From: CAYXVJ01 sp964558445 | Lineage (GTDB): Bacteria; Bacillota; Clostridia; Saccharofermentanales; Fastidiosipilaceae | Assembly (NCBI GenBank): GCA_964558445.1 | Contig: CAZLEA010000023.1 | Location: 1 to 25,817, forward strand | Reading direction: 5' to 3' | Length of the DNA stretch: 25,817 bases | Shown here: one piece after another, positions 14,871-23,237 of the stretch | Layout of the letters: each line of letters begins with the position of its first letter | How positions within the stretch are numbered: position 1 is the stretch's first letter | Notes under the pieces: generated by a model | What the model was told of the DNA's origin: nothing | What the model saw: the letters and a program-made list of their open reading frames with translations, nothing else | The model's database searches: none | Program-made: the position numbers and the translations under genes

Positions 14871-16823
14871 ATGAGCATTCTTTCGATTGAAGCGGTTGAG
14901 AAGTCATGGTTCGGGCGCAAGCTCTTGGACCGTGTATCCCTGCGCTTGGATAAGGGCGACAAGCTGGCCTTGATCGGCGAGAACGGCACCGGCAAGACGA
15001 CATTGTTCAAGCTTATTATGGGACAAGAATCGATCGATGCGGGACGTATTGTACTAGCCTCCGGAACCGTCGTCGGCTATCTCAGTCAGACCCCCGAAGT
15101 AGTGCGAAGCGAGACAGAGACCGCACTCGATCATCCGGCCCTACAAGAAGCGGAGGCGAAGATGCGCCGCTTGGAGCACGAGATTGCCGACGCACATGCT
15201 GCAGATGAACACGCAGCAAGCGATAAGAATATCGATGATGTTCTCGCAGCCTATAGCCAGGCGATGGCTCGCTTCGAGGCACTTGGCGGCTACGATTATG
15301 CACCCCGTCTTGCGCAGATACTCTCTGGACTCGGCTTCAAGGGCGAGAGCCTCGATCAACCGCTGCGAAGTCTCTCGGGCGGCGAGCGTATGCGTGTGCA
15401 GATGGCTCGTATACTGATCTCGGAACCGGATCTACTGATGCTAGACGAGCCGACGAATCACCTGGATGTCTCCGGTATCGAATGGTTGGAAGATTACTTG
15501 ACCCGCTTCGGCGGTACAGTCCTCTTCATCTCGCACGATCGAAGCTTCATCGACGCCTGTGCGACGAACGTAGCCGAACTGGCAGGTAGCAAAATACAGG
15601 TCTACCGCGGTAATTACAGCAAATACTTGGAGCAGAAGGCGATCGAGGACGATTTCGCCAGACTTGAGATCAAGCGGCTCGGCGAGGCCGTCAAACGCGA
15701 GAGCGAGGTCGCCCAAACGATGCTCTCTCACCGCAAGATGAGCTCGTATCATTCCAGAGAGAAGAAGGTCATGAAGCTTAGCGCCGCTCTCGAGGAAGCC
15801 CGTGGCAAGCTCAAGGCAGGGCCCGGCAGAATGAACTTCCACTTCATACCCAAGGAGCGAGACGGTGACCCCAAGCGCACGATTCTGAAGGCAGAAGGTC
15901 TGGGGATGGCCTATGGCGATCGGGTGCTGTTCGAAGGCTTGGACTTCTCGCTCGGTGCCCAAGAGCACCTGGTGCTTGCGGGTCCCAACGGCTGCGGGAA
16001 GACGACTCTGCTCCATATTTTGCAAGGCGAAACGGAAGGCTTCTCCGGCCAGGTACAAGTCTCTGCCGGAATTCGTTATGCCGCTATGGGCCAGTACGTG
16101 CCCTTCGAGGATGAGACGCTGACCGTGCTCGAGGAATTGGCTGCCAGAAGCGATCTACCCGAGGGAGAGCTTCGCTCACGCTTGGCGAGGTTCGGCTTCA
16201 CCGATGTCACGGTCTTCAAGGAGATTCATGTACTCTCGGGCGGCGAACGAGCCAGGCTCTACCTCTGTTGTCTGCTCGAAGAGGAGCCGGATCTGCTCTA
16301 TTTGGACGAGCCGACAAACCACTTGGACATACACTCCAGAGATATACTGGAACAGGCACTGGCGGACTTCACGGGCGCCATCTTGGCCGTCTCGCACGAC
16401 CGCTTCTTCATCGACCGGATCGCAAGCGAGATACTTGGCTTCGTCGAAGGCGAAGTCCTCCCCTTCTTCAATTACAAGCAATACCGCAGGGCAGCGCGCG
16501 AAGCCCAGATCGAAGCTATCGCAAGATTAAGTGAACAACGACTTGCACAGCGACAGGAGAAGGCCGAGGCTGCCGAGCGACAAAACCGTCAGGCAGGCAT
16601 CAATCCGGCCGAGATCAGGCGACGAAACGCCAAGCGCCAAGAGACCATGAACGGATTGGAGAGACAGATGGCCGAGCTCGAAGCGGAGAAGGAAGCGATC
16701 GAATCGAGCCTGGACGAAACAACAGGCAGAGATACCTATCTACGCCTGGCTGAGATTATGGAAACATACGAAGCGGCACAAGACCGTTATCTGGAGCTTG
16801 CGATCGAGGCGGAAGAAGCCTAG
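14871..16823 (+). CDS. ABC-F family ATP-binding protein
   Basis: The 650-residue cytosolic protein has two ABC ATPase domains and no membrane segments, as in ABC-F translation factors (YdiF/Uup/EttA-like) that act at the ribosomal E-site. Domain 1: Walker A GENGTGKTT (36-44), signature LSGGERMRVQMAR (168-180), Walker B LLMLDEPTNHLD (188-199). A P-site tRNA-interaction-type linker spans about 240-320. Domain 2: GPNGCGKTT (371-379), LSGGERARLYL (455-465), LLYLDEPTNHLD (475-486). Residues 545-650 form a charged coiled coil like the Uup/YdiF C-terminus. Both Walker B Glu residues are present. The start is the ATG at 14871, 6 nt after GAGGAGG; an earlier in-frame ATG at 14847 lies too close to the likely transcript start. 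A role in antibiotic resistance cannot be told from sequence. Confidence 0.94.
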   Translation: MSILSIEAVEKSWFGRKLLDRVSLRLDKGDKLALIGENGTGKTTLFKLIMGQESIDAGRIVLASGTVVGYLSQTPEVVRSETETALDHPALQEAEAKMRRLEHEIADAHAADEHAASDKNIDDVLAAYSQAMARFEALGGYDYAPRLAQILSGLGFKGESLDQPLRSLSGGERMRVQMARILISEPDLLMLDEPTNHLDVSGIEWLEDYLTRFGGTVLFISHDRSFIDACATNVAELAGSKIQVYRGNYSKYLEQKAIEDDFARLEIKRLGEAVKRESEVAQTMLSHRKMSSYHSREKKVMKLSAALEEARGKLKAGPGRMNFHFIPKERDGDPKRTILKAEGLGMAYGDRVLFEGLDFSLGAQEHLVLAGPNGCGKTTLLHILQGETEGFSGQVQVSAGIRYAAMGQYVPFEDETLTVLEELAARSDLPEGELRSRLARFGFTDVTVFKEIHVLSGGERARLYLCCLLEEEPDLLYLDEPTNHLDIHSRDILEQALADFTGAILAVSHDRFFIDRIASEILGFVEGEVLPFFNYKQYRRAAREAQIEAIARLSEQRLAQRQEKAEAAERQNRQAGINPAEIRRRNAKRQETMNGLERQMAELEAEKEAIESSLDETTGRDTYLRLAEIMETYEAAQDRYLELAIEAEEA

Positions 16824-16835
16824 ATCAAGGGTGAG

Positions 16836-17954
16836 TCAGCGCCTATCCGCCTTGGATTTCTGCTTCGACGTCGCTTCATCTGACGCTCCCTCATAGAGCT
16901 TCGCCAGTGTCTTCGCGACATCTCTGATATCATAGCCGCTTCTCGCGATCGCTTCCGCGGTCTCCTGACGAGGCCACAGGGACATCTCTATCGCCTTGTG
17001 TGCCCAGAGCTTCTCTGATTCCTGGAGATTCAGGAATTCGACGCACGGTGTCAGTGCAATATCTTCTGTGATCACATCTGAGATGAGACAGGGCAGGCCG
17101 CTCGCTTGAGCCTCTACCAGCGTCACCGGCAAGCCCTCATAGAGCGATGGCATCAAGAAGAGGTTCATCGCAGACATCAAATCTTCGATGTCGCTTCGTA
17201 CACCGAGGAATCGTACGTGCTCGCTAAGCTGATTGTGCAGTACCCACTGCTCCATCGCCGGTCGCAATATGCCGTCGCCGACAAGCAGCAGCGTAGCCGT
17301 GGGTTCGAGCTCTACGATCTCCTTGAAGATCTTCAGGATAAACGCATGGTTCTTCACCTTGTTGAAACGACCGACATGCCCGAAGATCAGTTGATCCTCC
17401 AGAAGTCCCAGTTCCTCACGGATCCGCTTGGATGCACTCGCTTGATAAGCGAAGCGCCTCGCATCGATCCCGTTCGGGATGACTTGGAACGCACGATCGC
17501 CAAACATCCAGTGCCCCGCATCCTCCGCACAAGCTAGGTGCCAATCCGCCATCCGGTACAGGGGGTAGCGAAGCAGCTTATGTTGTCGCACGTTGTTGGA
17601 CGAGCTGTTATGCGAATGCGCGATCAGGCACGAGGCTCCTCCCCGCTTCGCCGCCCAGAGTTCGAAGAACATACTGGCGTTCGAGAAGTGGCGGTGGACG
17701 ATGTCGTAGTGATTTCGTCTTACGATCTCGGCAATTTCGCTCATCGATTTGCGAAGATCCGAACCCTTGGGTGTTGCATAGTGCAGCTTGCCGCCTAGCG
17801 CCTGTATCTCGGCGTCGAAATCGGCAGGCCCCTCCTCGAATTGGAGGAAGTCAAACTGTATCTTGGAACGGTCGAGCTCACGATAGACGTTCATGATGAA
17901 GGTCTCTTGACCCGCTCGGTCCATCTTATCCACTACATGCAGCACACGAATCAT
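16836..17954 (-). CDS. GT4-type glycosyltransferase
   Basis: The 372-residue product has the GT-B fold of the GT4 family, EpsF-like. The N-terminal half has VLHVVDKMDRAGQETFIMNV (4-23), DIVHRHFS and CLIAHSHNSSS. The C-terminal nucleotide-sugar half has VIPNGIDARRF (158-168), GHVGRFNKVKNH (192-203), VGDG, and the EX7E motif at E273-E281 in PSLYEGLPVTLVEAQASGLP. It should add a sugar to a lipid-linked polysaccharide precursor on the inner membrane face; donor and acceptor are unknown. The start is ATG 17954, with GAGG 7 nt upstream inside the lysA end. The TTG at 17960 is too close to that site. It is the last gene of the polysaccharide operon and is convergent with the ABC-F gene across 12 nt. 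Confidence 0.92.
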   Translation of the reverse strand: MIRVLHVVDKMDRAGQETFIMNVYRELDRSKIQFDFLQFEEGPADFDAEIQALGGKLHYATPKGSDLRKSMSEIAEIVRRNHYDIVHRHFSNASMFFELWAAKRGGASCLIAHSHNSSSNNVRQHKLLRYPLYRMADWHLACAEDAGHWMFGDRAFQVIPNGIDARRFAYQASASKRIREELGLLEDQLIFGHVGRFNKVKNHAFILKIFKEIVELEPTATLLLVGDGILRPAMEQWVLHNQLSEHVRFLGVRSDIEDLMSAMNLFLMPSLYEGLPVTLVEAQASGLPCLISDVITEDIALTPCVEFLNLQESEKLWAHKAIEMSLWPRQETAEAIARSGYDIRDVAKTLAKLYEGASDEATSKQKSKADRR

Positions 17955-17956
17955 GG

Positions 17957-19240
17957 TCAAACCTCATACTCGTCTAATTGATCGAACAAGCCATCCTCGT
18001 TTATGGTGGCAAAGTAATCCTCCGGCCGTTCCGCCCGCCTGATCTGTCGGACCGATCCGTCCGAAGCCAGCAAGAGCTCTTGTGATCTTAGTTTACCATT
18101 ATAATTGTAGCCCATGGCAAGTCCGTGCGCGCCTGTATCATGGATATAGAGCAGATCGCCTATATCTACTTGGGGCAGCATGCGATCGACCGCAAACTTG
18201 TCGTTGTTCTCGCAGAGCCCGCCGGTCACATCGTAGAGATGGTCTTCCGGATCGTTCTCTCTACCTACCACGGTCACATGATGGTATGCGCCGTACATCG
18301 CCGGACGCATCAAGTCTGCAGCCGAGCTATCCACGCCGACATACTGTTTATAGATATCCTTCTTATGTAGTACACGTGTCACGAGCGCGCCGTAGGGCCC
18401 CGTGATATAACGACCAAGCTCGGTATAGATCGCAACATCGTCCATACCTGCGGGCAAGAAGACCTCGTCATATGCCAGCTTCACAAGGCGACCGATCTCG
18501 CCGACGTCTGCCGGCTGATCCGTCGGGCGATACGGGATGCCGATGCCGCCGGACAAGTTGATAAACGCGATATGAGCGCCCGTCTCCTCGTGCAGCTCTC
18601 TTGCGAGGACGAACAAGAGGCGAGCGAGCTTCGGATAGTATTCGTTGGCGACCGAGTTGCTGACCAAGAACGCATGGATGCCGAAGTGCTTCACACCGAG
18701 CGCCTGCAGATCGATAAACGCCTGCTTCAGTTGCGCACGCGTCATCCCATACTTGGCATCGCCCGGATTGTCCATGATGCCGTTTGCCACCTCGAAGATA
18801 CCGCCCGGATTGAAGCGACAGCTTATCGTCTCAGGTAGCTCACCGATCTCCTGTCTCAAGAATTCGATATGACTGTAATCGTCTAGGTTTATCACCGATC
18901 CGAGCTTATTTGCTAGGCGATAATCGATTGCCGGTGTCACATTCGACGAGAACATAATCTCATCGCCATGAAACCCGCAGCGATCCGCCATAATCAGCTC
19001 CGTATAAGAGGAACAGTCCACACCGCAACCCTCTTCTTGCAAGATCTTCAAGAGGGTCGGATTCGGCGTCGCCTTCACGGCGAAGTATTCCCGAAACCCG
19101 GGGTTCCAGCTAAACGCTTCATGCAAACGCCGTACGTTCGCCCGTATACCGGCCTCATCGTAGATATGAAACGGCGTCCCAAACTGCTGTGCAGCTGCTT
19201 CCAGGACCTCCCGGTTCGCAAATGTCTTCTTCTCGTTCAC
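17957..19240 (-). CDS. lysA: diaminopimelate decarboxylase (ELGR-type subclass)
   Basis: A PLP fold-III decarboxylase of 427 residues, expected to convert meso-diaminopimelate to L-lysine. Visible elements: FAVKATPNP with PLP lysine K56, the Gly-rich INLSGGIGIPYRP (227-239), ELGR (274-277) where most LysA have EPGR, CENND (343-347), and the C-terminal GYNYNGKLRS with Y380. GIHAFLVSN (187-195) replaces the common HxGS. I recall this variant as a recognised subclass in Bacillota and Bacteroidota, so it is probably active. The start is GTG 19240, with GGGGGAG 5 nt upstream. The ATG at 19261 overlaps the glf stop but has no ribosome binding site. It sits between glf and a glycosyltransferase in a polysaccharide operon, an unexpected place for lysine synthesis. 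Confidence 0.88.
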   Translation of the reverse strand: MNEKKTFANREVLEAAAQQFGTPFHIYDEAGIRANVRRLHEAFSWNPGFREYFAVKATPNPTLLKILQEEGCGVDCSSYTELIMADRCGFHGDEIMFSSNVTPAIDYRLANKLGSVINLDDYSHIEFLRQEIGELPETISCRFNPGGIFEVANGIMDNPGDAKYGMTRAQLKQAFIDLQALGVKHFGIHAFLVSNSVANEYYPKLARLLFVLARELHEETGAHIAFINLSGGIGIPYRPTDQPADVGEIGRLVKLAYDEVFLPAGMDDVAIYTELGRYITGPYGALVTRVLHKKDIYKQYVGVDSSAADLMRPAMYGAYHHVTVVGRENDPEDHLYDVTGGLCENNDKFAVDRMLPQVDIGDLLYIHDTGAHGLAMGYNYNGKLRSQELLLASDGSVRQIRRAERPEDYFATINEDGLFDQLDEYEV

Positions 19241-19257
19241 GTCTTCTCCCCCTAGAT

Positions 19258-20409
19258 TCATCGCTTAGTATCTTCGGCAGCGGGGCACAGCTTATCTGCC
19301 ATGCAGAGCGCCGATGCAATCACTTGATCCATATTATAGTACTTATATTCCGCAAGTCGACCGCCGAACACGGTCTTCTCTTCTAGCTCCGCAAGTTTCC
19401 GGTACTGCCAATAGAGCGCTTGATTCGAGTCATCGTTCACCGGGTAGTAGGCATCTTGGCCAAGCGTCCACTCACAGGGGTATTCGCGCGAGATCACCGT
19501 ATGCGTCGTCTCACCCTGCATCGCGAAGTGCTTGTGCTCGATCACACGCGTGTAGGCTTCATCGCTCGATGTGTAATTCATCACCGCCACACCCTGATAG
19601 TTATCCATCTCCAGCACCTCGGTCTCGAAGCGCAGGCTACGGTAGGCGAGCGCACCGTGGCTGTAGCCGAAGTAAGCATCGATCGCGCCCGTATAGACGA
19701 CGGTTGATGCGAGCTTGTCAAGCTCATCTCTATGATCCAGATAATCGCAATTCAATCGCAGGTCGATGCCGTCCAGCATCCGCCAGATGAAGGCAGTGTA
19801 GCCATCGGTCGGGATGCCCTGATGCGGGTCGTTGAAATAATTATTATCGTAGGTGAAGCGCAGCGGCAAGCGCCTGATGATAAACGCCGGCAATTCCCGG
19901 CAGGGTCTGCCCCACTGCTTCTCCGTATACTCGCGTATGAGCAGGTCGTAGATCTCTTGGCCGACCAGCGTCAGAGCCTGCTCCTCCAGGTTTGCAGGTT
20001 CGCGATCGAGCTTCAGTCTGGATGTTTCGATCTTAGCCCTCGCTTCCTCCGGCGTCCGAACACCCCATATCTGGTGGAAGGTGTGCATATTGAAGGGCAG
20101 GTTGTAGAGACTGCCCCGGAAGTTTGCCAGCGGAGAATTCGTGAAGCGATTGAACGTAGCGAAACGATTCACGAAGGCCCAGACCTCATCATCTGCCGTG
20201 TGGAAGATATGCGGTCCATAGACATGGATTTGTATACCGTGCTGCTCCTCCGTGTAGATATGGCCGGCTACATGCCCCTTCTTCTCCACTACGAGGACCC
20301 GTTTACCTCTATCGTGCATCCGACGGGCAAACGCCGCTCCGTAGGGCCCCGCTCCCACAACCAAGTAATCGTAGTCGTGCTCTCGTTTCTCATTTGTCAT
20401 CTTTTGCAT
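19258..20409 (-). CDS. glf: UDP-galactopyranose mutase
   Basis: A flavoenzyme that converts UDP-galactopyranose to UDP-galactofuranose, the donor for Galf-containing glycans. The 383-residue length fits the family. It shows the FAD-binding YLVVGAGPYGAAFA (15-28), VVEKKGHVAGH (40-50), YGPHIFHT (64-71), NSPLANFRGSLYNLPFNM with conserved substrate-site residues, YTEKQWG, and the C-terminal YYPVNDD and GRLAEYKYYNMDQVI. The start is ATG 20409, with AAGGAG 8 nt upstream. It lies 12 nt after the polymerase-like gene, and its stop is immediately followed by lysA translation. Its presence indicates that the operon's product contains galactofuranose. Confidence 0.96.
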   Translation of the reverse strand: MQKMTNEKREHDYDYLVVGAGPYGAAFARRMHDRGKRVLVVEKKGHVAGHIYTEEQHGIQIHVYGPHIFHTADDEVWAFVNRFATFNRFTNSPLANFRGSLYNLPFNMHTFHQIWGVRTPEEARAKIETSRLKLDREPANLEEQALTLVGQEIYDLLIREYTEKQWGRPCRELPAFIIRRLPLRFTYDNNYFNDPHQGIPTDGYTAFIWRMLDGIDLRLNCDYLDHRDELDKLASTVVYTGAIDAYFGYSHGALAYRSLRFETEVLEMDNYQGVAVMNYTSSDEAYTRVIEHKHFAMQGETTHTVISREYPCEWTLGQDAYYPVNDDSNQALYWQYRKLAELEEKTVFGGRLAEYKYYNMDQVIASALCMADKLCPAAEDTKR

Positions 20410-20421
20410 CTATACATCTCC

Positions 20422-21858
20422 TTAGAGTGGAGTAGCTCTGCCGAGCCAAGACAATCGGTACGAGTCCGGCTCCGGTCCGAAGGCCAAATCCTGATCACTT
20501 GCAATCAAGATCAAGAAGGCGATGAACGGCATCGTGTTCCTGTAATTTAAGGTGGCTGACGCGAGGCAGGCGACGCCAATCGTCATAACGAGCGTCAGTA
20601 CCATCAAGTTTCGCCGCTTAAAGCCCGAAATAAAGGTATATAGATAGAATAACAGATAGCCTGCGGCGCCGAAGATGCCACCGTCGTGTAGTGCTGCGAT
20701 CACTTGGCTATCAAACATGAATTCGTCTGCGATTTGGACCGGTCCTACGCCGAAGATCGGATACTTCAAGAAGAACTGGAAGGCGCCGACTGTCATACCG
20801 GCATCAAGCGGCATCTCACCGGAATCGATCATCCCCTGCGGAGGTGTACTCGGTGCACTGTATCTGGAACTGAAGGCAGTAAACGGCTCGAACAAGAGAC
20901 CATAGTAGTAGCGCTTCACGTTGATGAGCTCCGCCGGGAAGGTGAAGTACGCAAACACGAAGATCAAGACAGACAGAGCGGAGAAGATCCAGAACGGACG
21001 CATAGAGATCGGCCGGATCTGCTTCGAGCGGCGTAAGAACAGCAGGCAAAAGAAGAAGTAGAGAATCGTCAGAGGTACACCCAGAACAATCAGTTTCGAG
21101 AAGCTGTTGATACCGATGAACATCAGCACAGCTACGACCGCGAGAATCGGCCATAGTGTGTGTTTCTGCTTATTCATCAAGAACCAGGCGATCAAGATAG
21201 CGATGAAATACAAGAAGGTAGAGCCCAAGACAATCGGCGTGAAGAAGGTACCGAAGATGCGATCGAAGGCGCCGACCTCTTGCATGTTCAGTAGCGGTGC
21301 CGAGCGCTCCGGCTGCATATAGAGCATCTTTGTCAGAGCGTAACCTGTTTCGAAGAAGAAACGTTGGAGTATATAGAAGACGATGTTCACAAGCGCTACG
21401 ATGGCTGCGGTCCGATACATAACGGGAAGCAAGCGACGTTTCGCTACCTGTTGACCCATATAGACTAACAGCACCACGAGAAGTGACAAGTTGGTATTCC
21501 CTGCCAGGGCGCCGATAACGACGGACCAGCCGGCCGTACCGTTCTGAACATAGCCGATCGTATAGGCAACAATCGTGATCACACGAGAGATTATGAAGAT
21601 GAGAAGCAGCGTCTTGATCTCCAGGCGTGTGAGCCTCGGCCACTTCCTATCACGAACGGCTTCGATCGCGATCAAGAGCACGAGCCAGACGGTAAGCAAG
21701 TACGCCATATTCACTTGTCTCGATCCGATAATCAGCGTGGGCGCCAGGATCGTAAACGAGAGCAAGAGGACATAGGAGGCCTCTGTCTTCTTCTTCAAAT
21801 ACAAGTAGCTTATTACGAGTAAGCTCACGACATTTATCAGGTTATTCACCATACACAT
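20422..21858 (-). CDS. Wzy/O-antigen ligase-like polysaccharide polymerase
   Basis: A very hydrophobic protein of about 478 residues with roughly a dozen predicted membrane helices. It has a long polar loop in the C-terminal half (about 310-390) ending in LKYPIFGVGPVQIADEF, which resembles the large loop of Wzy polymerases and WaaL-type O-antigen ligases (Wzy_C family). It probably joins lipid-linked repeat units on the outer membrane face or attaches the polymer. Which of these it does cannot be decided from sequence. The start is taken at ATG 21858, 4 nt after GGAG; a second ATG at 21852 (10 nt after it) is equally possible. The earlier in-frame start at 21921 would overlap the upstream gene far more. 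It overlaps that gene by 17 nt. Confidence 0.82.
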   Translation of the reverse strand: MCMVNNLINVVSLLVISYLYLKKKTEASYVLLLSFTILAPTLIIGSRQVNMAYLLTVWLVLLIAIEAVRDRKWPRLTRLEIKTLLLIFIISRVITIVAYTIGYVQNGTAGWSVVIGALAGNTNLSLLVVLLVYMGQQVAKRRLLPVMYRTAAIVALVNIVFYILQRFFFETGYALTKMLYMQPERSAPLLNMQEVGAFDRIFGTFFTPIVLGSTFLYFIAILIAWFLMNKQKHTLWPILAVVAVLMFIGINSFSKLIVLGVPLTILYFFFCLLFLRRSKQIRPISMRPFWIFSALSVLIFVFAYFTFPAELINVKRYYYGLLFEPFTAFSSRYSAPSTPPQGMIDSGEMPLDAGMTVGAFQFFLKYPIFGVGPVQIADEFMFDSQVIAALHDGGIFGAAGYLLFYLYTFISGFKRRNLMVLTLVMTIGVACLASATLNYRNTMPFIAFLILIASDQDLAFGPEPDSYRLSWLGRATPL

Positions 21859-23218
21859 TGTTCTCCGGTTTCTTATCTTCTGTATACGAGAAGGGTATAT
21901 CTGTAATTGTATGCTTACCACTTAGGACTTGGCTTATCTGCTTGTAATTCGTGGAGGCGTCGCTTCGCTCTTGCCAGATGGCACGAGCCTCCTCTGCTGC
22001 CTGTAAACGAGTCGCTTGATCCGTAACAGCATATTGCAAGAGGTCGGACTTGATTGTTTCTGCCGTTACATCAGCGGGCCAGAGCAGCCCCGAGCGCTGC
22101 GGCATGACGATCTCACTAACGCCGCCGACATCAGTCGAGTAGACCGGGATGTAGCAAGCCATCGCCTCCATCATGGAGACGGGGACGCCCTCCGTCGAAC
22201 TCACGTTTAAGAAGAGATCGATTGGCTCAGATAGGTAGTAATCCAGTATCTCGCCGATCGGGACGAAGCCTCGCATGTCCCACGTCATGGAGCCAAGTTT
22301 CTCTTCGGCATAGGCACGAACGGCATCGTAATCGGCACCGCTACCGAAGTGCGTCCAAAACACATCGATTCCACTAGTCTGCAAGAGTGCTAGCGCATCG
22401 ATCAGGAGCGGCAGGCGCTTCAAGGCCGCAACGCGCGCACAAGTGACCAGATGCAGGCGCCCAGGTTTCGCTCGGCGAAGCGCTAAGATGCTATCTCTAC
22501 TTCGACCTCGACCGCGAAGCGGATCCTCGATACCGAGGCGCGCCAAGTAGATCTTCCTCTCTTCCCCGGGTCTCATATACCGTTCCTCCATATAGCGCAC
22601 ACCGTATGTTGAACAAGGATAGAGAGCATCCATCCGCTGGATCAGGGCACGGCGAAACGGCTGATAACCCACACGGGACGCTTCGTCATAGATATCATAG
22701 CCATGTCCGCGGGCAAACGATCTCAGCGTATATGTCGGCTTCGTCTCGGCAAGCTTGGATCGAATCAAGAGAGCTGCGCGAGCCGGGACCGACATCCAGT
22801 AGCTGTAGACTGTGACCTCATCGTAGTCGACTCGCTCAATCTCATCCGCAATAATCGGCATCGCATCACGGCAGACCTGGTCCGCCCTCGCCTGCGCGTA
22901 GAGCAGATATAAGTGATGCTTCAAACTCTTGGCTCTACTCTCTCGCTCTTCTGCCATATCCTCTGCTTGCCAATTGCTTGGCTTCAGCATATAGCGTAGA
23001 TCTCGCCAGGAAGCCGCAAGCTTCCCTCTGGGATTTGTTAGATGGAGCATACAACCCTCGGGCTGCGAGACTCTCGCGCCTTGTTTGCCCGTCGCATTCA
23101 CCGGGAACAACAGCACGGTAGAGAAGTCCCTAACCAAGTAGTCCAGCTCCTCATGCACAAACATATCTCCGGTCGATGTGGGATAGACCGATGTAAGCAG
23201 AATCAATAATCGTTTCAT
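21842..23218 (-). CDS. GT4-type glycosyltransferase
   Basis: A 458-residue GT-B glycosyltransferase. The N-terminus MKRLLILLTSVYPTSTGDMF resembles the usual glycine-rich acceptor-domain start. The C-terminal domain has LHLVTCARVAALKRLPLLID and the EX7E motif in SSTEGVPVSMMEAMACYIPV, followed by STDVGGVSEIV. These are typical of GT4 enzymes of capsule and exopolysaccharide loci; donor sugar and linkage are unknown. It is longer than the ~375 residues of many relatives because of a helical middle region (about 75-125). The ATG is preceded by AAGGAG at 6 nt. Its 3' end overlaps the polymerase-like gene, and it begins 19 nt after the flippase stop. Confidence 0.9.
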   Translation of the reverse strand: MKRLLILLTSVYPTSTGDMFVHEELDYLVRDFSTVLLFPVNATGKQGARVSQPEGCMLHLTNPRGKLAASWRDLRYMLKPSNWQAEDMAEERESRAKSLKHHLYLLYAQARADQVCRDAMPIIADEIERVDYDEVTVYSYWMSVPARAALLIRSKLAETKPTYTLRSFARGHGYDIYDEASRVGYQPFRRALIQRMDALYPCSTYGVRYMEERYMRPGEERKIYLARLGIEDPLRGRGRSRDSILALRRAKPGRLHLVTCARVAALKRLPLLIDALALLQTSGIDVFWTHFGSGADYDAVRAYAEEKLGSMTWDMRGFVPIGEILDYYLSEPIDLFLNVSSTEGVPVSMMEAMACYIPVYSTDVGGVSEIVMPQRSGLLWPADVTAETIKSDLLQYAVTDQATRLQAAEEARAIWQERSDASTNYKQISQVLSGKHTITDIPFSYTEDKKPENNVYGE

Positions 23219-23237
23219 CGAAATCTCCTTCTCCGGC

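Noticed and set aside
15441..16058. 205-codon minus-strand frame inside the ABC-F gene
   Set aside because: It is antisense to the ABC-F linker and second ATPase domain, which are strongly conserved. No motif of its own.
19732..20550. 272-codon plus-strand frame over glf and the polymerase-like gene
   Set aside because: It runs antisense across two well-supported genes and their junction, with no family features.
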